A DNA stretch of 31,543 bases from a virus (IMGVR_UViG_3300005663_003099:1-31543), one strand, 5' to 3'; shown: positions 7,052 through 14,975, counted from the first letter of the stretch. Numbers and translations are program-made. The notes: a model not told the origin generated them from the sequence alone.

Positions 7052-8998
7052 TTACGCTTGGTAATTAGCGCTGTCGATGTAACCAACAGCTTGCGGGCGG
7101 CGGCGCTTCCAGTTGATGTAACGCTCGGCGCGCAGGGCGACCATGTGGTTCTGCCACAGCGAGACGAGCGCTGTGGCGCCGTCAGCCGGAGCGGAATCCA
7201 TCTGTAACGAGGCCTCGCGACTTACGTCCAGGGTCACGCCGCCATCGTCGGCCAGTAAGATTTCGCTGGTCTTCACCAGAACGATACGGGCGCCTTCAGT
7301 ACCGACCCCGGCGTTGGCCGGGACGCTCTCGGACACGATGACAGGCAGGCCGAAGAACGTACCGCCATTCATGTCGATACCGGGAAATTCCGGCTGGCCA
7401 AGGGCGTTCTGCATCATGCTGAAGGTCAAAGCTATGGTAGGGGTCATCACCCAGACGCCGCCCGCGGGGGTCAGATTCGCAGCGATGAACGCAGTGAACA
7501 GGGCCTTCACGTCGGCTTTCAGCGCGTCAACGGTGGTGCCGCTGGCGATGATCGGCGTCACGCCATTGGTGATCGAGGCCGGAGAAACGTCGGCCACTTC
7601 GGCGCGGGTCGGATCGATGAACGACTCGTCTAGGAACTGAGCGATCGAGGCGGCCAGGTCAGCCTGAACGATGGCTTCGGCGCTCGGGTTGCTGAAGCGC
7701 ACAAGCTCGTCGGTTAGCACGACAATGCCGGCGCACTTGGTGTGGCGCAGCGTTGTGGTGTCAAAAGCCAGCTTGGAAACGGAAGTTGACTTGCCCTGGC
7801 CCACCCATCCGGTGCTAGATCCGGAGGTTTGGCCCGGCATCTTGATGTTGAACGGCACGTTACGCATACCCTGCATGCGGCCGATGATGGTCTGCGGGCG
7901 CAGCAGCTCGATGAACTCGCTCGCCATGTTCTGGTATTCAACCAGGGGCGCAGCCCACGCGGAGTCAGTAGTGGTGCCTGCAGCGATAGCGGCCTTCAGA
8001 ACGGTCTCAACTTCCGGGGTGGAGTCGTGCCAGCTTTTGGCGATTTCGGCGGCCTGCATCAGGTTGCCCTTAGAGCGTGCCAGGGCGATGGCGTAGCGAG
8101 TGAACGCGGTGCCCTTGGGCAGGTTGCGCTCGACGCGGATCACGGCGTTGTCGCGGAACTCGGCGCCTTTCTCGAATGAATTCACTTTCTCACCTTCTAT
8201 CGGCTTGGCCTTGATGGCTTGTGTTTTTTCCAGGCCTCGCAGGCGGACAAGGTGCTTGTCTACGGCGACAACCTCAGTTTCGAGACCTTCGTATTCCTCG
8301 GTTTCGATCTCATCCAGGGTGCGGCCATCGTCGGCTGCTTTGGCCATGATCGATTCCAGGCGGGCAGCGGAGGCCGCACGCTTGTTCTCGAAGGATTTGA
8401 TCTGTTCAGCGATATTCATAGGTCGGCCCTCCTCGGGCTTCGGGGGTGTGGTTTTGCGGGTAACTGCCGAAGCACCGGCAGAGGAATCAGAGCGAGTCGA
8501 CTTGGAGCGGCCAGACGCGGCCAGCAGCTCGTTATCAATCGCCTTGATCTGGGTAATGGTGGCCTCAGCGTTGGCCGGGATAGTCACCAGGGAAAGCTCC
8601 AGCCATTCCCATTCTTTGAAGCGCAAGCCGCCTGATTCCAGCCGTTCGGCCTTGTCAGCGATGGCCTTAAAGCCGATGGAAACGGCCGTGACCAAGCCGG
8701 ACTTGACCGACTGCCATGCTTCGTCCACGCGATCTTTCAGGGCGCCCGGCTCAGCGATGGCCGGCAGGCGCGCTTCAAAAGGGATGCCTTCCTTGGTCGG
8801 CGCGGCGAACTCAACCAGGCCGACAGGCTTGTCGTGTTGGTGCTGCCAAAGAAGCGGCATAGGCGTCTTGAACTTGGCGCCCAGCGGCTCCACGACGTCG
8901 CCCATGCGGTCAGGGGAAGGCGTCGAGGCAATGCCGCGGATAATGCGTTGCTCGCCGTCGACCTCCTTCACGTTCAGGACGGAATAGGCTCGATTCAT
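7052..8998 (-). CDS. Fused prohead protease and major capsid protein, HK97 type
   Basis: 648 residues from the ATG at 8998, which has GGAG at 8-base spacing; an ATG at 9004 is too close to it. Residues 1-150 are an HK97 U35-type serine protease with likely catalytic His in Trp-Gln-His-Gln-His (H53 or H55) and Ser107 in Ala-Val-Ser-Ile-Gly-Phe. Residues 160-190 are a Ser/Pro-rich linker. From about 194 comes a coiled-coil scaffold (delta) domain, then the capsid fold with Thr-Thr-Asp-Ser-Ala-Trp-Ala near the mature N-terminus. In most relatives protease and capsid are separate genes. The fusion may be natural, with the protease cutting itself free, and an internal start at 8419 could add unfused capsid protein. 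Confidence 0.93.
   Translation of the reverse strand: MNRAYSVLNVKEVDGEQRIIRGIASTPSPDRMGDVVEPLGAKFKTPMPLLWQHQHDKPVGLVEFAAPTKEGIPFEARLPAIAEPGALKDRVDEAWQSVKSGLVTAVSIGFKAIADKAERLESGGLRFKEWEWLELSLVTIPANAEATITQIKAIDNELLAASGRSKSTRSDSSAGASAVTRKTTPPKPEEGRPMNIAEQIKSFENKRAASAARLESIMAKAADDGRTLDEIETEEYEGLETEVVAVDKHLVRLRGLEKTQAIKAKPIEGEKVNSFEKGAEFRDNAVIRVERNLPKGTAFTRYAIALARSKGNLMQAAEIAKSWHDSTPEVETVLKAAIAAGTTTDSAWAAPLVEYQNMASEFIELLRPQTIIGRMQGMRNVPFNIKMPGQTSGSSTGWVGQGKSTSVSKLAFDTTTLRHTKCAGIVVLTDELVRFSNPSAEAIVQADLAASIAQFLDESFIDPTRAEVADVSPASITNGVTPIIASGTTVDALKADVKALFTAFIAANLTPAGGVWVMTPTIALTFSMMQNALGQPEFPGIDMNGGTFFGLPVIVSESVPANAGVGTEGARIVLVKTSEILLADDGGVTLDVSREASLQMDSAPADGATALVSLWQNHMVALRAERYINWKRRRPQAVGYIDSANYQA
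8419..8433 (-). promoter_or_regulatory. Internal ribosome site and in-frame start for the capsid half
   Basis: Inside the fusion gene the minus strand reads AGGAGG (8433-8428), eight bases, then ATG at 8419 in the same frame (residue 194). Initiation here would give a 455-residue scaffold-plus-capsid protein without protease. The site falls exactly at the domain border. Confidence 0.7.
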
Positions 8999-9021
8999 TT
9001 TCATTGCTCCAGGAACGAGAA

Positions 9022-9040
9022 AACCCGCACAGGGCGGGTT
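9022..9040 (-). terminator. Hairpin between large terminase and protease-capsid genes
   Basis: Perfect 7-bp inverted repeat AACCCGC/GCGGGTT with a 5-base loop. On the minus strand it is followed by only a short T-rich tail, so termination is likely weak. It has the same design as the hairpins at 2749-2771 and 3972-3993. Confidence 0.5.
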
Positions 9041-9058
9041 CGTTTGGGGTTGGTTGGC

Positions 9059-10795
9059 TCAGGCAAAGAACAGCTGATATTCCGGCTTTCGCTCGCCCTC
9101 CTTGGGCAGGGAGACGCCAATCGCCATCAGTAGGGCGGCCATGTCATCGATCTTGTCGGCTGAGCGCTTCTTGTCCGGTGCCATGTTCATGTTTTGGTCG
9201 GTACGGCTGATGATGTTCGAGGCGCACCAGTTCAGAATCATGTCGCCACCGTGGGCCAGCTTGCCTGCGATGTAGGCCCGTTCGAGCGCCTGCATAGCAG
9301 GGTGGTACGACTTCGGCCCTTGAATGAACTCAATCATGGGCAGATTCGCCGCAACCAGCCGGTTTACCAGGTCAGAGGCGTTCCAGCGGTCGAAGGCGAT
9401 CTCTTGGACATTGAAGCGCTCGCACACTTCAAGAATGTCTTTCTCGATGACCGCGTAATCGGCCACGTTGCCCTCTGTCTGTTTCAACAGCCCCGTCTCG
9501 ACCCATGAGGCATAAGGCACAGTGCCCCGCTCGGTGCGAAACGCCACAGCGCTTTCTGGGGCCCATCGCCAGCCGTGGGTATAGAGCACGCCATCGACGT
9601 TCCAGACCAGCCGGAAAGCGGTCAGATCTGTTGTACTGGCCAGGTCGAGACCGCCCCAACAGGGGTAACCACGCAACCATTCCAGATCGACCGGGCCGCT
9701 ACAGACCTGCCACTTGTTTAGATCGATCCAGCCGTCAGCAGTGGAAGCCGGGCGGTTCAGACGCTTGATGCGAAACTCGGCAAGCTTCGACGGCATCTGC
9801 TTAGCTTCGACCGCTTCTTTGCGGATAGCCGATAGCAAGTGCGGATTGACATTCATCAGGGGGTTGGCCTTGATCCAACAGCGCTCGTCGAACTCGTCGT
9901 CAGCCTTGATGCCAGCGCTCTTATCGTCGTCGTCAACCGCGTAGAACACCACCAGGAAGTGGTCAGCAGTCGAGCCAAACAGCCCGGCCAACAGCTTCTT
10001 GGCGAACATCCTGATCTCTGCCCATGGCCCCGGGTTGGTATAGCCCTCGGTGGTCGTGTACAGCCACAGCGGATTACTCCGGGCGCCGGCCGCAGAGGTC
10101 AGCACGTTGAGCAGATCCGCCGTCTTGTGAGCGTGAATCTCGTCCAGGCCGACATGTGACGGGTTGAGACCGTCCTGCGTGCTGGCCTTGGCGTGAACAG
10201 GTTTGAAGCTCGCACCGGTCTCGACCCGGCTAATCGCCTTGGCCCATGTTTCCAGCCCGAAGGCCTCGCGCAGATCCGGCGTCTTCTCGACCATCCGCTT
10301 GGCGGTGTTGAAGATGATTGAGGCCTGCTGAAAGGTCGTCGCCGCGCTGATGACCTGGGCGCCTTCCTCCGGTTCGCAGCACTCGCAATAGAGCAGGATC
10401 GACGAGGCCAGCGTTGATTTGGCGTTCTTTCTGGCTACCGCAAACAGAGCCGAGGTGAAGCGCCTGGGGTGGAAGTCGCCATACCCTTCGATATGCATCG
10501 ACTCGGCCTTGCGAAAGCCGAACAGCTGCACCGTGAAGAAGATGTGTGAAGGGTGCATAACAATCGTTGGCGTGTCCCACTTGCCTTCCACGTGGGGCAG
10601 CTTCTCGATGAAGTCGCATGGGTCGTTCGCGTGCCACTCGTCGAATATGAACGGGGCGTCCTTTCGCTTGGCTCGCTTCAGATCGTTCAGGAATCGCTGT
10701 GCTGCCTGCCTGATCAGCTTGCCGTGCTTGGCCCGCTTCTTGTCTGCAACGGCTGCCCTGGCGTATTCAATGGCGATATGAACGTAGTCACGCAT
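9059..10795 (-). CDS. terL: Terminase large subunit
   Basis: 578 residues, usual for the HK97/P27-partner class. The N-terminal ATPase has the Walker A variant Ala-Arg-Lys-Asn-Ala-Lys-Ser-Thr (residues 121-128) and Walker B Val-Gly-Leu-Asp-Glu-Ile (D218/E219). The C-terminal RNase H-like nuclease shows metal-binding acids at D384 (Gly-Gly-Leu-Asp-Leu), D469 (Ala-Phe-Asp-Arg) and D550/D551. It pumps DNA through the portal and cuts concatemers. The start overlaps the end of the small terminase gene by eight bases, with a GGGAGG ribosome site. The gene appears intact and functional. Confidence 0.96.
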   Translation of the reverse strand: MRDYVHIAIEYARAAVADKKRAKHGKLIRQAAQRFLNDLKRAKRKDAPFIFDEWHANDPCDFIEKLPHVEGKWDTPTIVMHPSHIFFTVQLFGFRKAESMHIEGYGDFHPRRFTSALFAVARKNAKSTLASSILLYCECCEPEEGAQVISAATTFQQASIIFNTAKRMVEKTPDLREAFGLETWAKAISRVETGASFKPVHAKASTQDGLNPSHVGLDEIHAHKTADLLNVLTSAAGARSNPLWLYTTTEGYTNPGPWAEIRMFAKKLLAGLFGSTADHFLVVFYAVDDDDKSAGIKADDEFDERCWIKANPLMNVNPHLLSAIRKEAVEAKQMPSKLAEFRIKRLNRPASTADGWIDLNKWQVCSGPVDLEWLRGYPCWGGLDLASTTDLTAFRLVWNVDGVLYTHGWRWAPESAVAFRTERGTVPYASWVETGLLKQTEGNVADYAVIEKDILEVCERFNVQEIAFDRWNASDLVNRLVAANLPMIEFIQGPKSYHPAMQALERAYIAGKLAHGGDMILNWCASNIISRTDQNMNMAPDKKRSADKIDDMAALLMAIGVSLPKEGERKPEYQLFFA

Positions 10796-11204
10796 TCCGC
10801 CTCCCGTTGCCGGTAAACGGATTCTTCTTCAGGCCGTCATTGCTGCCAGCCCGAACTTTGCCCTGTGCAACAGGGGTCAGGCCGAAGTCGTTCTGAAAGT
10901 TGCGCAGCGTTCCTGTCAGGCTGGCAGTTGGAGCCTCGCCTGCAGCATACAGCTGGACAATCTTCCCATGCAGGGCGCACATGTGAGCGAGCGGGCCGAG
11001 CGCGGCTTCGGTCAGCAGCTTGTTGGCCATCAGAATTGAAACCAATCGATCCCATTCCTTCACAGCGTGCGCATTGGGCAGCCAGTCAGGGGCAGACGGT
11101 AACGACTCCACCAGCGGTAGGTCGAGAGCATCCGCAACCTCACGGTCTTTGCGCCCAGTTCCGGCGATTGCCTTCAGCTGCGGCGGCTTGCGTGGGTTGG
11201 CCAT
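10788..11204 (-). CDS. terS: Terminase small subunit, P27 family
   Basis: 138 residues. The N-terminal Arg-Lys-Pro-Pro-Gln-Leu-Lys and the segment Pro-Asp-Trp-Leu-X5-Ala-Val-Lys-Glu-Trp-Asp-Arg-Leu are typical of the P27 small terminase family, as is the C-terminal Gly-Leu-Thr-Pro-Val-Ala-Gln-Gly-Lys-Val. It recognises the phage packaging site and hands DNA to the large subunit. HNH upstream and terL downstream form the usual HNH-TerS-TerL module. The ATG follows GAGG at 6-base spacing. Confidence 0.93.
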   Translation of the reverse strand: MANPRKPPQLKAIAGTGRKDREVADALDLPLVESLPSAPDWLPNAHAVKEWDRLVSILMANKLLTEAALGPLAHMCALHGKIVQLYAAGEAPTASLTGTLRNFQNDFGLTPVAQGKVRAGSNDGLKKNPFTGNGRRNA

Positions 11205-11272
11205 GGTCTACCTCGGGAATCCGGTTTTGCTCAACTGACTGTGTGAAAAAAAGGCTGCGGAATGGTGTCCAG

Positions 11273-11596
11273 TCAGAGCACTTTTTTAAGCTGGACAGGC
11301 CCCCCGGTGTGGCGTCCGCCTTCCTGGGTTGTCTTGATCTTGTGGCACGGCACGCAGATAGCGCGCAGGTTCGTCATCGAGTCATCACCGCCGTGAGCCT
11401 TGGGCTTAATGTGATCCACCTCGAGCTCGTCGCTGATCTTGCTGCACACCTGGCATGTGTAGAGGTCTCGGGCTAGCACTGCATCTCGCTTGCGTCGCCA
11501 CGGTCTGCCGCCTCGGCCTTGTCCCCATGTGAGCGCTACATCGTGCCGCTTGGCTATCTGCTCGGCTGGCTTGTGGCGCTCGGGCCTTATGGGCAT
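11273..11596 (-). CDS. HNH endonuclease of the packaging module
   Basis: 107 residues with a complete zinc HNH fold. C48 and C51 form the first CxxC, D61-H62 is the catalytic pair (Glu-Val-Asp-His-Ile-Lys-Pro), N76 is the central Asn, and C81-x2-C84-H85 is the second zinc pair. In HK97-like phages the adjacent HNH protein works with terminase in cos cleavage. The start overlaps the stop of the 47-residue gene upstream. The gap to terS (11205-11272) holds nothing else I can see. Confidence 0.92.
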   Translation of the reverse strand: MPIRPERHKPAEQIAKRHDVALTWGQGRGGRPWRRKRDAVLARDLYTCQVCSKISDELEVDHIKPKAHGGDDSMTNLRAICVPCHKIKTTQEGGRHTGGPVQLKKVL

Positions 11597-11730
11597 GGCG
11601 AGCCGTCGAGGTATGTCACGGGCAGCTCGTCACTGTCGTCGTCTTCCTCGTTTAGCGCGTGGATGAGTAGAAGTAGGAGCTGGTTGGTCTTGCGTTGCTC
11701 GATCAGTAGCTCATGCAGCAACTTTTCCAT
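11587..11730 (-). CDS. Small 47-residue phage protein
   Basis: Short ORF with a strong GGAGG ribosome site 7 bases before the ATG. It overlaps both neighbours, as do other genes in this operon. The N-terminal half is a Leu-rich amphipathic helix (Glu-Lys-Leu-Leu-His-Glu-Leu-Leu-Ile-Glu-Gln), followed by an acidic Glu-Glu-Asp-Asp-Asp patch. Function unknown. It may be a partner of the HNH or terminase proteins, but only position supports that. Confidence 0.6.
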   Translation of the reverse strand: MEKLLHELLIEQRKTNQLLLLLIHALNEEDDDSDELPVTYLDGSPCP

Positions 11731-11902
11731 AGCGAGCCTCCAGCGCCAGGAGGCGGTCAGCTAGAGGAAACATCGGGTAACCGTAGAGCTCTTCCGTCCG
11801 CTTGATCTGGTCGTCGAGCCAGAGCTGTTGATCAGGTGTCAGGCGAGGAGGGGCGTTCACTGCGTCACCCTGCGAGGTGTGACAGGTCGAAAGGCAATTC
11901 AT
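11711..11902 (-). CDS. Small phage protein, unknown function
   Basis: 63 residues from the ATG at 11902, preceded by GGAG at 9-base spacing; an upstream in-frame start at 11923 lies in the terminator tail. Content includes Leu-Thr-Pro-Asp-Gln-Gln-Leu-Trp-Leu-Asp-Asp-Gln-Ile and a later Leu-Ala-Asp-Arg-Leu-Leu-Ala-Leu-Glu-Ala-Arg helix. It is the first gene after a strong terminator, so it may open the packaging/late transcription unit. Confidence 0.6.
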   Translation of the reverse strand: MNCLSTCHTSQGDAVNAPPRLTPDQQLWLDDQIKRTEELYGYPMFPLADRLLALEARYGKVAA

Positions 11903-11921
11903 GGTTTCGATCTCCAGAAAC

Positions 11922-11945
11922 AAAAAAACCCAGCACTTGGCCGGG
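11922..11945 (-). terminator. Intrinsic terminator at the early/late gene boundary
   Basis: Minus strand: CCCGGC, loop CAAGT, GCTGGG (one G-U pair), then seven T. It sits in the AT-rich gap between the replication/early genes and the packaging genes, a logical stop for early transcription and a target for antitermination. Confidence 0.75.
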
Positions 11946-12021
11946 GTCTAGTTATTTATTGCGCAAATACGCAACTCTGGTGATAGGATCAACCAAATAA
12001 CCAAATATTTCAAGCAGCAAA

Positions 12022-12561
12022 TTAAATTATTAGCTCTTCTTCGTCGAGAATGTGCTGCACCTCCACCAAGCCGCTATTCACCACGTCATTGAGCCACCGC
12101 TGAATGACCTTATTCCAGCGGCGCCGGGTGGTGTCGGATCGGCCTTCGGTGTCCCAGTAGTTGAAGTCATACCAGTAGGCAGGCAGCACAGCGGTCGAGC
12201 GCTTGCCGTCCCTGCCCTTGGGCTTGGGGAAACTCCAGGCGACCGCAGCATGCCGAGTGAATCGGGCGTCAGCGGGGGAGACGATCACAGGCAACAGCTG
12301 CTCCAAGGCTTTGGCCTTGGACTTCGAGCAAGCGGAATACTTCGCCACCAGCGCATGCCACAGAACCGCATCAAGCTCGCGGTGCAGCTTGGCATGAACC
12401 ATCATGTCGAGAGCCATGCGGTCATCATTACTGAGCCCGGCTTGGCCGTTGATCCTGTCGGGGCTATAGCTGGGCTTCGATGTGGTATCTATCACTGCAG
12501 CTGACGTAGCTCGCTTGATGGCGTCAATAACGTTCACGTATCCTAGGCGCTTGTCACTCAT
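12022..12561 (-). CDS. Phage protein of unknown function, last gene before packaging module
   Basis: 179 residues. The mid-region is helical with Ser-Lys-Ser-Lys-Ala-Lys-Ala-Leu, then Trp-Ser-Phe-Pro-Lys-Pro-Lys-Gly. An Arg-rich helix (Arg-Arg-Arg-Trp-Asn-Lys-Val-Ile) and an acidic end (Asp-Glu-Glu-Glu-Leu) follow. It overlaps the SSB-like gene by four bases and is the last gene before the terminator at 11922-11945, the place where lambdoid phages keep a late activator such as Q. I see no diagnostic Q motif, so a late-regulator role is only a hypothesis. Confidence 0.75.
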   Translation of the reverse strand: MSDKRLGYVNVIDAIKRATSAAVIDTTSKPSYSPDRINGQAGLSNDDRMALDMMVHAKLHRELDAVLWHALVAKYSACSKSKAKALEQLLPVIVSPADARFTRHAAVAWSFPKPKGRDGKRSTAVLPAYWYDFNYWDTEGRSDTTRRRWNKVIQRWLNDVVNSGLVEVQHILDEEELII

Positions 12562-12845
12562 TCGCTGGCCTCCTTGAAGTGGATCTGCATCGTCTGCACG
12601 TCAATGGTGAGGTGCGCCACAGTCTTTCCGGTCAGGCTGATGGCTCCCTTGCTTCCCAGTCTCCCGGAGACTGTCAGCCGGCCACCCTTCGGTAGCATTC
12701 CAACCAGCTCGGCATGCCGGGCATTGCGAAACATAGCCCGAACAGCTCGCCGCGCTTCGTCGCTGTAGATCGTGCAGTAGCGGCGACCGAACTCATCTGT
12801 TGTCAGTTTGCTGGTGATCCCGCCAGTTATTGTTGCTGTCAGCAT
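12558..12845 (-). CDS. Small OB-fold-like protein, possible SSB
   Basis: 95 residues, predicted mostly beta. The segment Leu-Pro-Lys-Gly-Gly-Arg-Leu-Thr-Val-Ser-Gly-Arg-Leu resembles the conserved strand of single-stranded-DNA-binding proteins (Lys-Gly-X-X-Val-X-Val-X-Gly-Arg). It is shorter than classical SSB and lacks an acidic Asp-Asp-X-Pro-Phe tail. Its place in the replication gene block fits a ssDNA-binding role. Overlap with the next gene suggests coupled translation. Confidence 0.65.
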   Translation of the reverse strand: MLTATITGGITSKLTTDEFGRRYCTIYSDEARRAVRAMFRNARHAELVGMLPKGGRLTVSGRLGSKGAISLTGKTVAHLTIDVQTMQIHFKEASE

Positions 12846-13468
12846 GAGCGCGTCTCCTCGGGTGTTTTGGCTGGAACGATGTGCAGAGTAGGTGGGAGCT
12901 TCTCGCCGAATATCTCACCAGGTGCGAATGGATCGGGCAGGGCGGCTTCGGGTGCGGTCGCAATGAAGTCAGCCATAACCAAGAAGCATGCCTCGAACAG
13001 CGGGCCGCGTTTCCAGCCTGCGTCTCGGTTACTGGCGCTGCTCTCCAAGTTGTGAACGAATACCAGCTCCCAGGGGGTATGCCAGCCTTCTCGGCGCGCT
13101 TTCTCCCTCTCAACGCGGTTGATATTTAGCAGATCAGCCAGTGCTTCAAAGCCCAGGGCCTGTAGTTCGCCGTCACGGTCGCGAAGGATTGTGTTGCCAA
13201 AGCCTCGCAGCACTTCACCGGCGCCCTTCATTTCATCGGCTAAGTGGTCATTGGCCTGCTGCTCCAAGACTTCGATCTGGCGCTTGGTGAATGGCAGGTG
13301 TTCTCGCAGCTTGCTGGCCTCTCGGCGAATTGCATGGCGCTCTGCATGGATGACTTCGCGGCGCTCATAAAGCCGGCGCGCAATGCGGCGCGTGACTGTC
13401 AGTTGGTCGCGGACGGAGATGCCAGGCTTCAAGCCGATCATGGCGAGGGTGTGAGTTATAGGAATCAA
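12839..13468 (-). CDS. Phage early protein, unknown function, helical N-terminus
   Basis: 209 residues beginning with TTG at 13468, supported by GGAG at 8-base spacing directly after the upstream stop. Residues 20-75 are strongly charged and helical, probably coiled coil (Arg-Arg-Ile-Ala-Arg-Arg-Leu-Tyr-Glu-Arg-Arg). Residues 135-165 contain Trp-X-Leu-Val-Phe-Val-His-Asn-Leu, and the C-terminus is Pro-rich. It is kept in the overlapping early gene string. I do not recognise the family. Confidence 0.75.
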   Translation of the reverse strand: MIPITHTLAMIGLKPGISVRDQLTVTRRIARRLYERREVIHAERHAIRREASKLREHLPFTKRQIEVLEQQANDHLADEMKGAGEVLRGFGNTILRDRDGELQALGFEALADLLNINRVEREKARREGWHTPWELVFVHNLESSASNRDAGWKRGPLFEACFLVMADFIATAPEAALPDPFAPGEIFGEKLPPTLHIVPAKTPEETRSC

Positions 13469-13470
13469 GC

Positions 13471-13767
13471 TCAGTTCTCCAGGATTTCGGCATCAGGCCA
13501 CCGCCAGCGGGCTATCTCTTGAGCCTCGTGGTAAGTGGTCGGTTCTCCTATCATCGTGCATAGGGCTCGGCCGTCGCGTATCACCTTCCAGCTCATGCGC
13601 CGGGCCTCGCCATCATTTGCAGCCAGCTCTGCCAGCAGAACTAGTCGATGCTTTTTAACGTACTGCCGAACGTCCTCTGTTATTAAGCCTTTGGGTTTGA
13701 GCCTCACACGGCTTCCGACACGTTGCGCGGTCAAGCCTTGCTCTCGGAGATAGTCGATAGCGGCCAT
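13471..13767 (-). CDS. TubC_N-like small phage protein
   Basis: 98 residues from the ATG at 13767 (the GTG at 13770 is less well spaced from GGAGG). The first 50 residues follow the TubC docking-domain pattern: Leu-Arg-Glu-Gln-Gly-Leu, then Arg-Val-Arg-Leu-Lys-Pro-Lys-Gly-Leu-Ile-Thr, then Val-Lys-Lys-His-Arg-Leu-Val-Leu-Leu-Ala-Glu-Leu. Such domains occur in phage replication regions beside primase or helicase genes, where they may be protein-docking modules. The start overlaps the helicase stop (TGATG), so the two are likely co-translated. Confidence 0.7.
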   Translation of the reverse strand: MAAIDYLREQGLTAQRVGSRVRLKPKGLITEDVRQYVKKHRLVLLAELAANDGEARRMSWKVIRDGRALCTMIGEPTTYHEAQEIARWRWPDAEILEN

Positions 13768-14975
13768 CACAGATCCTCCGCGTCAGGATCTGCATCAGCG
13801 ATTTCATCGAAGGTGCTCATCTCTTGCCGAAGGTGCTCACTGTTTTGTCTGAGCATCTTCGGGGAATCTTGAGCATCTTCGGCGCATGAATGAGCACCTT
13901 GGAAGGGAAGCTCCCAGAACCATCCGGCGTCCATTCCGCCTTTTCTGGCTTTAGCTCCGATTGCTTTCTGTGCTCTGCGCACGGTTGCCCAGGTCAAGCC
14001 GCTGCCGTCAGCGTCAACCTTAATTTGCTTGGTGGGGATCGGGCCGTTCGCCAGTAGAGCGCGGAGAAAATCGCAAGCCTCGTCTAATTCAGTCCTGCGT
14101 TCGTCTGTGTTGTCGCCTTCAACATCCGCCAGAATATCCCGAGCGGTGCCTTCGATACGGTCGCCCCATAAAACTCTTGTTGTTGAAATCCCAGCACTAA
14201 CGGTGGTCTCTTCGATGGTGTAAGAACAGCCGCCAGAGTCGATAGAGATGTTCGACTTCGCCCGTGCCAAAACACGAAGCTCTGAATCCTCTTGCTTGGC
14301 AGCTACCAAGACCGTTCGAGCCAAGGCTCCGAAGGCTTGAGAGCCCAGCACACGGTCAGCGGGGTTACTGCCTGCCGATCCTTTGGAAAAGTGAGTAATG
14401 CCGATAATCGCGCAATCGTAGCGCTCGGCTAGGTCTACCAAGCTTTGTAGAGCGCGGCGGACTTGGTTGGCCTGATTCATGTCGCCGGCAACGGCTGAAA
14501 CGATGGGGTCGATCATTATCATTCCCACGTCGCCGATGCGCTCCATCTCAGCGGCGAGTAGATTGATATCCTTCGCCGGGTCGAATGGTTCCATCTCGCC
14601 CAATCCGTTGATCCGGCCTTGCAAGATCGAAACCTTACTGAGATCCGCGCCAGCCGCTATCAGCCGTGGAACGATCGTGTCGGCGGGATCGTCTTCACTG
14701 GACCAAATCATCACGCTTCGGCGCTCGCTGCAGCGCTCCCCATCTGGCCATTTTCCCGCGCTGGTCATCGTCGCAGCTAAACCGATGTTGAGTGTCGTTT
14801 TCCCGGTTCCACCAGCGCCTGCCAGGATGGTGAGTTTCCCCAAGGCTATCCATCCTGGCCAGGCCCAATGAATAGCGCGTGGGGTGATGCTGCTAGCCGG
14901 AACGGCATTCGCCCGCCATGCATTTTTAGACGTGGCTTCCCATTCCTTGGCGAAGCGATCTATAACGGCTGTCAT
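13767..14975 (-). CDS. RepA-like RecA-fold replicative helicase (AAA_25)
   Basis: 402 residues. Walker A is Ala-Gly-Ala-Gly-Gly-Thr-Gly-Lys-Thr-Thr (52-61). Walker B is Gly-Met-Ile-Met-Ile-Asp-Pro (D156), followed by the Ile-Gly-Ile-Thr-His-Phe-Ser-Lys motif at 191-198 that carries the family's sensing His. This architecture belongs to the RSF1010 RepA / AAA_25 hexameric helicases used by phages and plasmids. The last 60 residues are low-complexity and encoded by DNA carrying five iteron-like repeats. It overlaps the zinc-finger gene upstream (ATGA), suggesting the two proteins work together at the fork. Confidence 0.88.
   Translation of the reverse strand: MTAVIDRFAKEWEATSKNAWRANAVPASSITPRAIHWAWPGWIALGKLTILAGAGGTGKTTLNIGLAATMTSAGKWPDGERCSERRSVMIWSSEDDPADTIVPRLIAAGADLSKVSILQGRINGLGEMEPFDPAKDINLLAAEMERIGDVGMIMIDPIVSAVAGDMNQANQVRRALQSLVDLAERYDCAIIGITHFSKGSAGSNPADRVLGSQAFGALARTVLVAAKQEDSELRVLARAKSNISIDSGGCSYTIEETTVSAGISTTRVLWGDRIEGTARDILADVEGDNTDERRTELDEACDFLRALLANGPIPTKQIKVDADGSGLTWATVRRAQKAIGAKARKGGMDAGWFWELPFQGAHSCAEDAQDSPKMLRQNSEHLRQEMSTFDEIADADPDAEDL
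13808..13902. repeat. Iteron-like repeat cluster inside the helicase gene
   Basis: Five copies of a 12-bp unit, consensus CGAAGRTGCTCA. Two are in plus orientation (13808-13819, 13828-13839) and three inverted (13850-13861, 13870-13881, 13891-13902, the last with one change). Starts within each set are 20-21 bases apart, two helical turns. A T-rich spacer separates the sets. The layout resembles replication iterons inside an initiator gene, as in lambda O. A repressor or regulator site is the alternative. Confidence 0.65.

Noticed and set aside
8100-8987. 295-residue plus-strand ORF opposite the protease-capsid gene
   Set aside because: It is antisense to a clearly recognised capsid fusion, is Ser/Arg-rich without domain features, and has no ribosome site. 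Long antisense frames are expected in GC-rich genes.
13808-13902. CRISPR-like array at the repeat cluster
   Set aside because: Units are 12 bp, mixed in orientation and spaced 20-21 bases from start to start, leaving spacers of about 8 bases. This is iteron geometry, not CRISPR.
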